Positions 55,157 through 61,864 of a stretch of DNA of 64,000 nucleotides are shown piece after piece. The position numbers and the translations under genes are program-made. The stretch lies in NCBI RefSeq assembly GCF_018736145.1, contig NZ_CP059997.1, positions 1,735,501-1,799,500 of the forward strand. Direction: 5' to 3'. Source of the DNA: Amycolatopsis sp. CA-230715. Lineage in GTDB: Bacteria; Actinomycetota; Actinomycetes; Mycobacteriales; Pseudonocardiaceae. Under the pieces are notes generated by a model. The model did not search any database and was not told the origin of the DNA. It saw nothing but the letters and a program-made list of their open reading frames with translations. How positions within the stretch are numbered: position 1 is the stretch's first letter; each line of letters begins with the position of its first letter.

Positions 55157-58014
55157 GCGAGGTCCCCGTCCTGGTGGAGGCGGTGGGCGCGGCGCAGCAC
55201 TTCGGCGAGGTGCACGGCGGTGCGCTCGGACTCCCCCGCGATCTGCGTCCGGCAGCTGAACCCGTCCGAAACGACCAGCGTGGCCGCGTCCGCGGCCCGG
55301 ATCGCGGGCAGCATCCGGTCCTCGGCGCAGGCGACCGACACCGCGTAGTGCCCGCGTTCGAAGCCGAAGTTCCCGGCCAGCCCGCAGCAGCCGGAGTCCA
55401 AAGTGGAGTTCCGGACCCCGGCCATGGCCAGCACCTGTTCGTCCGCGTCGAACCCGAGCACGGCGTGCTGGTGGCAGTGCACCTGCGTGATCGCGTCCAC
55501 GTCGAGCGAGCCGAGTGGAAGCGGTGCACCGGCGATCACCTCGGCGAAGGTCTTCGTCCGCGACGCGAGCAGCTCCGCGGTCGGATCGCCCGGCAGCAGC
55601 GCGGGAAGATCGCCGCGGAACAGCGCGGTGCAGCTCGGTTCCAGCCCCACCACGTCGTAACCCGCGTCGAGATACGGCTTCAGCACGGCGAGGCTCCTGG
55701 TGAGCACCTTGCGCGCGGTGCCGAGCTGACCGGTGGACATCCAGGTCAGCCCGCAGCAGACGCCCTTGTGTGGCAACACCACGTGGTACCCGGCCGCGGT
55801 CAGCACCTCCGCCGCCGCGTCGAGGACGTCGGGGGTGAAGTAGTTGTTGAACGAGTCCGGCCACAGCACGACCGGTTTCCCGGTGCCCGGCCGCGCGCCG
55901 CGCAAATCGGCCCGCGCCTTCGTGAACGGGCGCGGGGCGAACAACGGCAGCTCGCGTTCGGGTGCGATCCCGCCGAGCCGTTTGAGCAACGCCGAAACCC
56001 GGCTCGCGGTGACCCGGTTGGCCGCGCGGGGCGCGAGCGCGGCCAACCGCAGCCACAGCGGCAGCCAGCCCATCGAATAGTGCGACGCCGGGCGGAGCCT
56101 GCCGCGGTAGTGCTGGTGGTAGAACTCGGCCTTGTAGGTCGCCATGTCGACATCGACCGGGCAGTCCGAGAGGCAGCCCTTGCACGACAGGCACAGGTCG
56201 AGCGCTTCGCGCACCTCCTCCGAGCGCCAGCCGTCGGTGATCACCTCGCCGTTGATCATCTCGGCGAGCAGGTGCGCGCGCCCCCGCGTCGAATGCTTCT
56301 CCTCGCGCGTGGCCCGGTAGCTCGGGCACATGACCCCGCCGCCACTGGTGTTGCGGCACTTGCCGACGCCGACGCACCGGCGCATGGCTTCGCCGAAACT
56401 GCCGTGGTCCTCCGGGTACCCGAGGAAGGTCACCGACTCCATCGACGCGGGTGCCCGGCGCAGGCGGAGATCCGCGTCGATCGGGCGCGGGTCGACGAGG
56501 ATGCCGGGGTTCATCATGCCGTCCGGGTCGAAGATCCCCTTGAAGCGCGCGAACAGGTCGAGCACCTCGCGCGAGTACATCCGCGACAGCAGCTCGGACC
56601 GCGCCTGCCCGTCGCCGTGCTCACCGGAAAGCGAACCGCCGTGCGCGGCGACGAGATCCGCGGCCTGTTCGAGGAACACGCGGAAGCCCGCTTTTCCTTT
56701 CCCGGAAAGCAGATCGAAGTCCAGTCGCATGTGGAGGCAGCCCTCGCCGTAATGGCCGTACACGACGCTGCGCCTGCCGTGCTCGCGCATCAGGTCCTTG
56801 AAATCACGCAGGTACGCGCCGAGCCGTTCCGGTGGCACCGCCGCGTCCTCCCAGCCAGGCCACGCCTCGGCGCCACCGGCGAGCCTGGTCGCGAGCCCGG
56901 CGCCTTCCTCACGGATGCGCCAGAGCCTGCGCTGCGCGGCCGGATCGGTCAGCACGAGGTGCCCGGTGAGCTGGCCCGACAGGTCCTTCGCCAACTCCTT
57001 CGCCCGCTGCTCGGCGTCGGCGAGCGTCTCACCGGCCAACTCCACGAACAGCCACGCGCCGCCCGGCGGGAGGTCGCCACCGCCGCGGGCGAGCAGCGCG
57101 ACCAGCTCGGCGTCGACGCCCTCGACGGTCAGCGGGGACCACGGAAGGATCGCGGGCACCGCGTCGGCGGCCGCGACATCGGACGGAAACCCCAGTACCG
57201 CAAGCACTTTGTGCCGTGGCAGCTCGGCGAGGTCGAGCGTCGCGCCGAGCACCGTGACGCACGTGCCCTCGCTGCCGACGAGCGCCTTCGCGACGTCGAA
57301 CCCGTTCTCCGGGAGCAGGTGTTCGAGGCCGTACCCGGAAACGCGGCGGGGCCAGGTCGACAGTTCGGTGCGCAGCAGCGCGAGGTTGTCCCGCACCAGC
57401 GACCGCAGCTCGGTGAACACGCGGCCCTCGGTACCGCCGAGCGCGGTCCGCCGGTCCACTTCGGACGGTGTGGTGGCGCCGACGGCGAGCGCGGTCCCGT
57501 CGGGCAGCAGCACGTCCATTCCGGACACGGTGTCCGCGGTGCGACCCCAGGCGACCGAATGCGAGCCGCACGCGTTGTTGCCGATCATGCCGCCGATCGT
57601 GCAGCGGCTGTGCGTCGACGGGTCCGGCCCGAACCGCAGGCCGTGCGGGGCGGCGAGTGCCTGGAGGTCGTCGAGGACCGTGCCCGGTTCGACGCGTGCC
57701 CGGCGCGCGGCCGGATCGAGTTCGCGGACCCCGCCGAGGTGGCGTGAGAAGTCGAGGATCAGGCCGGGCCCGCACGAGTTCCCCGCGACGCTGGTGCCGC
57801 CGCCGCGCGCGGTCAGCGGCACGCCCAGCTCGCGGCAGGTGGCGACGGTCGCGTGCACGTCGTCGAGGGTTCTCGGCCGCACGACGCCCGCCGGGACGTG
57901 CCGGTAGTTGGAGGCGTCCGTGGTGTAGAGCGCCAGGCTCCCCGCGTCGAAGGAAACCTCGCCCGCCACCCGGTCGCTCAGCCGCCGCCGAAGTCGTTCG
58001 TGCACGAGCCCCAT
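55153..58014 (-). CDS. FAD-binding and 4Fe-4S dehydrogenase (D-lactate/D-2-hydroxyglutarate type)
   Basis: A 953-residue fusion. FAD_binding_4 domain (about residues 30-190; ELGVPLTARGGGTSVAGNS), FAD-oxidase C-terminal domain (about 240-500; SLSGEHGDGQARSELLSRMY), a ferredoxin domain (CVGVGKCRN...CPSYRAT and CLSCKGCLSDCP) and two CCG repeats (CCGLTWMS and CCGLAGNFG). This is the architecture of respiratory D-2-hydroxyacid oxidases such as Dld-II and YdiJ. Electrons go from FAD through the clusters to quinone or ETF. It starts at ATG 58014 with AGGA upstream, is divergent from the hydratase pair, and is coupled to the CoA-transferase. Confidence 0.9.
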   Translation of the reverse strand: MGLVHERLRRRLSDRVAGEVSFDAGSLALYTTDASNYRHVPAGVVRPRTLDDVHATVATCRELGVPLTARGGGTSVAGNSCGPGLILDFSRHLGGVRELDPAARRARVEPGTVLDDLQALAAPHGLRFGPDPSTHSRCTIGGMIGNNACGSHSVAWGRTADTVSGMDVLLPDGTALAVGATTPSEVDRRTALGGTEGRVFTELRSLVRDNLALLRTELSTWPRRVSGYGLEHLLPENGFDVAKALVGSEGTCVTVLGATLDLAELPRHKVLAVLGFPSDVAAADAVPAILPWSPLTVEGVDAELVALLARGGGDLPPGGAWLFVELAGETLADAEQRAKELAKDLSGQLTGHLVLTDPAAQRRLWRIREEGAGLATRLAGGAEAWPGWEDAAVPPERLGAYLRDFKDLMREHGRRSVVYGHYGEGCLHMRLDFDLLSGKGKAGFRVFLEQAADLVAAHGGSLSGEHGDGQARSELLSRMYSREVLDLFARFKGIFDPDGMMNPGILVDPRPIDADLRLRRAPASMESVTFLGYPEDHGSFGEAMRRCVGVGKCRNTSGGGVMCPSYRATREEKHSTRGRAHLLAEMINGEVITDGWRSEEVREALDLCLSCKGCLSDCPVDVDMATYKAEFYHQHYRGRLRPASHYSMGWLPLWLRLAALAPRAANRVTASRVSALLKRLGGIAPERELPLFAPRPFTKARADLRGARPGTGKPVVLWPDSFNNYFTPDVLDAAAEVLTAAGYHVVLPHKGVCCGLTWMSTGQLGTARKVLTRSLAVLKPYLDAGYDVVGLEPSCTALFRGDLPALLPGDPTAELLASRTKTFAEVIAGAPLPLGSLDVDAITQVHCHQHAVLGFDADEQVLAMAGVRNSTLDSGCCGLAGNFGFERGHYAVSVACAEDRMLPAIRAADAATLVVSDGFSCRTQIAGESERTAVHLAEVLRRAHRLHQDGDLA

Positions 58015-58081
58015 TGTTCCTGTTCCGCCCAGTGGAACAATCGTGTTGCACGCGCCGGGCGCTCCGAGCAGAGTCGCGACC

Positions 58082-58879
58082 ATGGACGACGCCTCCGTGC
58101 GGGACGCGGCGGGTGCGCTCGGGCGCGCCTACGCCTCCGGCACCCCGATCCGGCCGATCGTCGAATCCCATCCCGGCGCGACGCTGGCCGACGCCTACCG
58201 GATCCAGCTCGCCCAGGTCCGCGCGTGGGAAGGGGCGGGCGAGGTGGTCAAGGGCCACAAGGTCGGGCTGGCCTCGGCCGCCATGCAGCGGCAGATGGGC
58301 GTCGACCAGCCGGACTACGGCCACCTGACCGGCGGCATGTTCCACCTCGAGCACCAGCCGATCCCGCACGGCGGTTACCTGCAGCCGAGGATCGAGCCGG
58401 AGATCGCGTTCGTGCTGCACCGCGAGCTGACCGGGCCGGGGGTGACCGCGGCCGACGCGGTGCGCGCGGTGGACTTCGTCCTGCCCGCGCTGGAGATCGT
58501 GGACTCGCGGATCGCCGACTGGCGGATCTCCATTGTGGACACCGTGGCGGACAACGCGTCGTCGGGCGGGGTGGTGCTCGGCAGCAGGCCGACCCTGTTG
58601 TCCACAGTGGACCTTCGGTTGGCTGGCTGCACGCTGCACTCGAACGGCGCGCTCGCCGCGACCGGGGCCGGCGGCGCGGTGCTCGGCTCGCCGCTCAACG
58701 CGCTGGTGTGGCTCGCGAACACCGTCGGCCCGCTCGGCGTCAGCCTCGAACCGGGGCACGTGATCCTGCCCGGGTCGATGACCGGCGCGATCGGGGTCTC
58801 CCCCGGTGACACCGTGGTCGCCGCGGTCGCCGGGCTCGGCACGGTCACCGCCGTCTTCGACCGGGAGGACGCCCGATGA
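58082..58879 (+). CDS. 2-keto-4-pentenoate hydratase family protein (MhpD/DmpE-like)
   Basis: A 265-residue FAH-related hydratase: VVKGHKVGLASAAMQRQMGV, LQPRIEPEIAFVLHREL and the metal Glu/Asp set around LEIVDSRIADW. In meta-cleavage pathways this family hydrates 2-hydroxypenta-2,4-dienoate to 4-hydroxy-2-oxovalerate. It overlaps the next gene by four bases (ATGA). No ring-cleavage dioxygenase or aldolase is near, so it may be borrowed by another pathway. The ATG at 58082 is used; an upstream frame lacks a start with a ribosome site. It is divergent from the FAD-FeS dehydrogenase with 67 bases between. Confidence 0.85.
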   Translation: MDDASVRDAAGALGRAYASGTPIRPIVESHPGATLADAYRIQLAQVRAWEGAGEVVKGHKVGLASAAMQRQMGVDQPDYGHLTGGMFHLEHQPIPHGGYLQPRIEPEIAFVLHRELTGPGVTAADAVRAVDFVLPALEIVDSRIADWRISIVDTVADNASSGGVVLGSRPTLLSTVDLRLAGCTLHSNGALAATGAGGAVLGSPLNALVWLANTVGPLGVSLEPGHVILPGSMTGAIGVSPGDTVVAAVAGLGTVTAVFDREDAR

Positions 58880-59664
58880 GTGAGTGGACCGTCCCCGGCG
58901 CGGCCGAAGCACTGCTGGAAGCGCAGCGCACGGCGACCGCGCGGCCGATGCTCACCGAGGAGTGGGCGGAACTCGACCTGTCCACCGCCTACGCCGTGCA
59001 GGACGAAGCGCTGCGGATCCGGGTGGCGCGCGGCGAACGGGTCGTCGGCGTGAAGCTCGGGCTGACCTCGAAGGCCAAACGCGAGCGGATGGGCGTCGAC
59101 CGGCCGATCGTCGCGTGGCTCACCGACGCGATGCTGCTGCCCGCCGGTGCCCCGCTGCCGAGGGCCGGGCTGATCCACCCGCGCGTGGAACCCGAGATCG
59201 CGTTCGTGCTCGGCCGCCCGTTGGCCGGGCCGGGGATCACCGCGGCGGCCGCGCTGGCCGCCGTCGACACCGTGCACGGCGGGCTCGAAGTGATCGACAG
59301 CCGGTTCACCGATTTCCGGTTCGCTCTCTCCGACGTGGTCGCCGACAACGGGTCGTCGAGCCTGTTCACGCTCGGCTCCGTCGCCGCCGCACCGCGCGGT
59401 CTGGACCTCGCGCTCGAAGCCTGCCTCCTCGAAGCCGACGGGTCCGTTGTGGACAGTGCGACCGGCGCCGCGGTGCACGGCCACCCCGCCGAAGCGCTCG
59501 CGCTCGCCGCGAACCTGCTCGGTGAACGGGGTTCACGGCTCGAAGCGGGCTGGGTGGTGCTCACCGGCGGGATGACCGACGCGGTGCCACCGCCCGCGGG
59601 CGGGCGCGTCGCGGCCCAATTCACCTCGCTGGGCACCGTCACCCTCGACGGCGGGCCTTCCTGA
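58876..59664 (+). CDS. 4-oxalocrotonate decarboxylase/2-keto-4-pentenoate hydratase family paralogue
   Basis: A 262-residue paralogue of the preceding protein, with the same fold: VVGVKLGLTSKAKRERMGV, IHPRVEPEIAFVLGRPL and LEVIDSRFTDF. DmpH/XylI-type decarboxylases and DmpE/MhpD hydratases form complexes, and two adjacent different members suggest such a pair: one decarboxylates 2-oxohex-3-enedioate, the other hydrates the product. Which is which is inferred from motif order only. The ATG at 58876 overlaps the preceding stop. Nothing else of a catechol pathway is in the window. Confidence 0.83.
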   Translation: MSEWTVPGAAEALLEAQRTATARPMLTEEWAELDLSTAYAVQDEALRIRVARGERVVGVKLGLTSKAKRERMGVDRPIVAWLTDAMLLPAGAPLPRAGLIHPRVEPEIAFVLGRPLAGPGITAAAALAAVDTVHGGLEVIDSRFTDFRFALSDVVADNGSSSLFTLGSVAAAPRGLDLALEACLLEADGSVVDSATGAAVHGHPAEALALAANLLGERGSRLEAGWVVLTGGMTDAVPPPAGGRVAAQFTSLGTVTLDGGPS

Positions 59665-59881
59665 CCGGCTGGTCCAGACCACGACGGGCGAGCGCGCGCT
59701 CACGGTCCGTCCGCACCCCTGGTGGAGGCCGCTTTCCCGGCGCACCCCCAGTACCCGACGAAGGTCGGGGAATACCCCTAAATGTTCCCTAAATCTCCTC
59801 GAGATTCGAGACATACCGTCGGCGGTACCCGAAACTGTCGTAGTCCCGAGTTTTACTGGGGGTACAGGGAGGAGGCACAAG

Positions 59882-60151
59882 ATGCCTCAGGAGAGCGAAC
59901 TGAACTATCGGGAACGCGCCACCCTCCGCGCGGTGGCGCTGGGCACTGCCGAAATCACCTGCAGCTCCGAGCCGGACCTGTTCATCGACGGGCTCGCCTG
60001 CTGCGACCAGACCACCGCACACCAGCTCGCCAACCGCGGCTTCATCGTCCCGGTCCGCGCGGGGCGGGCAGGCGAGCGGGTACCGGCGATCATCAGCGAA
60101 GCGGGCACGGCCGCGCTGGCCGCCTACCTCTCCGCCACGATCGCCGCCTGA
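59882..60151 (+). CDS. Small conserved protein, function unknown
   Basis: An 89-residue protein starting MPQESELNYRERATLRAVALG. The body (SEPDLFIDGLACCDQTTAHQLANRGFIVPV, then GEAGTAALAAYL in the tail) looks like a small winged-helix-like domain, but I do not recognise a family. It contains three cysteines, two adjacent. The ribosome site GGGAGGAGG is eight bases before the ATG, so it is probably a real gene. The upstream gap (59665-59881) holds overlapping dyads AATCTC-CTC-GAGATT (59792-59806) and CTCGA-GAT-TCGAG (59798-59810). A large nested inverted repeat follows at 60226. Confidence 0.65.
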   Translation: MPQESELNYRERATLRAVALGTAEITCSSEPDLFIDGLACCDQTTAHQLANRGFIVPVRAGRAGERVPAIISEAGTAALAAYLSATIAA

Positions 60152-60225
60152 AAGCTTCACGCGAGCAAGGGATGGCCGCGACCACGGCGGCCACCCCGCG
60201 GTAAGTCTCGCCCCGGGGGTACAAC

Positions 60226-60310
60226 AGCGCCCCGGTGTGGTGTCCGGCGCGGTGACGCGTGCTTGTCTGGGGGCGAGTGACGCGTCGACCCGGCACCACA
60301 CCGGGGCGCT
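60226..60310. repeat. 85-bp nested inverted repeat (17-bp outer stem)
   Basis: AGCGCCCCGGTGTGGTG (60226-60242) and CACCACACCGGGGCGCT (60294-60310) are perfect 17-bp arms around a 51-base centre. Inside, GACGCGT (60254-60260) pairs with ACGCGTC (60280-60286) around a 19-base loop; GTGACGCGT also occurs twice as a direct repeat 25 bases apart. It lies 75 bases after the small gene at 59882 and before the palindrome cluster. It could be a terminator, a structured RNA or a small mobile-element relic; no open frame is inside. Confidence 0.8.
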
Positions 60311-60346
60311 CCCCCGCGCCCGGCTCAGGACTCTCGCGATGCACGT

Positions 60347-60626
60347 GCTCCGAAAGCCACAGTGATGGCGGGCGCGCGTCGCGGGGGTTCCGCGAGATCG
60401 GCGGCGGGGGCTCCGCTTGGTTCCCCGAAGGCCACCCTCGGGGACTCTAGCGCCACTTTTTCGGCCCTCGCAGATGTGCGGGCGGGGCTGCCGATGCCCC
60501 GAGGGTGACCTTCGGGGCGCTAGACGACACAAATCCACCCCTCGCGCGCCCGAACACCGCGAGGCACGTGCCCCGAAGGGTGGCCTTCGGGGCGCTCGAT
60601 GCCCCGAAGGCCACTTTCGGGGCATC
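60347..60626. repeat. Composite repeat element copy B and adjacent palindromes
   Basis: Palindromes are at 60422-60444, 60496-60518, 60570-60593 (10-bp arms, GTGG loop) and 60598-60626 (11-bp arms, 7-base loop). CACAGTGATG is at 60358-60367. From 60347 to about 60593 the sequence aligns with 41009-41240, including CTAGCGCCACTTT and AATCCACCCCTCGC between palindromes. The last hairpin lies 19 bases from the YigZ stop and could terminate it. With the nested repeat at 60226 it fills the gap 60152-60644; I see no gene there. Confidence 0.85.
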
Positions 60627-60644
60627 ACGGAGCGGCGCCAGGAG

Positions 60645-61277
60645 TCACGGGTCCAGGCGCACCCAGTGTTCGCCTGCTTCTTCGGCTCGCGCGGCGCCGC
60701 CGGTCCGGTCGGCGAGCCAGCGCGCGAACTCGTCCCGCTCGCTCTCGCGGACCCCTACCTCGAACCTGGCCTGCGCGCCGAAGGACGTGCCCTGCACGGG
60801 ATACGGCGACTCGCGGAGGTCGTTCTCCATCCGGCCCGCCCTGCCGTAGTCCACGGTCACCGCGAGCACCCGCAACCGCCGGTACCGCGCGGTGCCCGCC
60901 TCGTCGAGCGCGTCGGCGACCGCCTGCCCGTAGGCCCGGATGAGCCCGCCCGCGCCGAGCAGCACGCCGCCGAAGTAGCGCGTGACCACGGCGACCGTGT
61001 TCGTCAGCTCGCGGCGGCGGAGCACTTCGAGCATGGGCGCGCCCGCCGTGCCCGCGGGCTCGCCGTCGTCGTTCGACCGCTGGGTCCTGCCGTCGGCGCC
61101 GAGCACGAAGGCGTGGCAGTGGTGCCGGGCCGCGGGCTCGGCCTTGCGGCGGGCGGCGATCACCTCGCGCGCCCGCTCTTCGGTGTCCACCGGCGCGAGC
61201 GCGCACAGGAACCGCGAGCGGCGCACTTCGATCTCGTGCACGGTCGCGCCGGCTACGGTGCGGTACTCGTCATCCAC
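60645..61277 (-). CDS. YigZ/IMPACT family protein
   Basis: A 210-residue protein with the YigZ pattern: RSRFLCALAPVDTEERA, HHCHAFVLG, RSNDDGEPAGTAGAPML and AVVTRYFGGVLLGAGGLIRAYGQA, then a DUF1949 ferredoxin-like tail. YigZ proteins are distant relatives of IMPACT and of elongation factor G domain IV; their role is unclear, with possible nucleic-acid binding and proteolysis links. The ATG at 61277 begins MDDEYRTVAGATVHE. It is divergent from gltB with a 587-base spacer and ends beside a repeat palindrome. Confidence 0.88.
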   Translation of the reverse strand: MDDEYRTVAGATVHEIEVRRSRFLCALAPVDTEERAREVIAARRKAEPAARHHCHAFVLGADGRTQRSNDDGEPAGTAGAPMLEVLRRRELTNTVAVVTRYFGGVLLGAGGLIRAYGQAVADALDEAGTARYRRLRVLAVTVDYGRAGRMENDLRESPYPVQGTSFGAQARFEVGVRESERDEFARWLADRTGGAARAEEAGEHWVRLDP

Positions 61278-61864
61278 CTGGGCAGCTTCTCATTGAGCCA
61301 GATAGTCACAGTCTGATTACGGGACGTGAGAGCTGGGCAAGGCCGCAAAACGGACACACGATGCGGACCTGCGGGCACACTGGTCCTACTGGCTGGTATC
61401 CGTTCAGTGGAAAGAAGCAGGTCATCGCGGTACTGTTCCAGGTGCCGAGACACACTGGCCCGCGATGTGGACCGTTCGGCAACAAGTCAACGCAGACGTG
61501 GCATTTCCCACGCGCGTCGAGCGACGTATGTCGGTAACAGCGAATTCACACTATCGTCGTTAGACCCGGCGAACCCGGGGAGGAAGGACCGCGCCGTCGG
61601 AGGCCCACCACCACATCGGGTCAGCGACCCGGCGCGTACAGCCAGTGCGACGCACAATGACGTGTGTCCATCGGCCACCCAGCGCAGTGTGGCCTCGATG
61701 ATGCCTGCGGGCGTTCCCGCTTCAGAGCCCGCCAGGAGCTCACGCATCTCTCGACTGACCAATCGCGGTCCCGAGTGGCCCCGTTAGCCAGTGCGGCGGA
61801 TTCTCCGGAATCCCGCACTTTCGGGTGAACTCGGTCGCGCCGACGCCTTGGGAGGCGGCCAGCC
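61278..61864. other. 587-base upstream region of gltB, no supported gene
   Basis: This stretch is less GC-rich than its neighbours and separates divergent yigZ and gltB. A minus-strand frame at 61487-61762 (91 codons) has fair amino-acid content but no ribosome site or recognised family, so I do not call it. A hairpin with 11 paired bases and a two-base bulge, GTGCGGCGGATTC (61791-61803) with GAATCCCGCAC (61808-61818) and a TCCG loop, lies 46 bases before the gltB GTG. The length suggests a long regulated leader. Confidence 0.4.

Noticed and set aside
58598..58606. Perfect DnaA box TTGTCCACA as sign of oriC
   Set aside because: A single box inside a coding gene, with no dnaA, dnaN or box cluster; kept only as part of the word-frequency finding.
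61290..61330. GlnR-box-like sequence (GTCAC-N6-ATTAC) before gltB
   Set aside because: The second half-site departs from GAAAC at two positions and the second box is absent; too weak to list.
61487..61762. Minus-strand frame of 91 codons upstream of gltB
   Set aside because: Amino-acid content is passable but there is no ribosome site, recognised domain or neighbour to support it.
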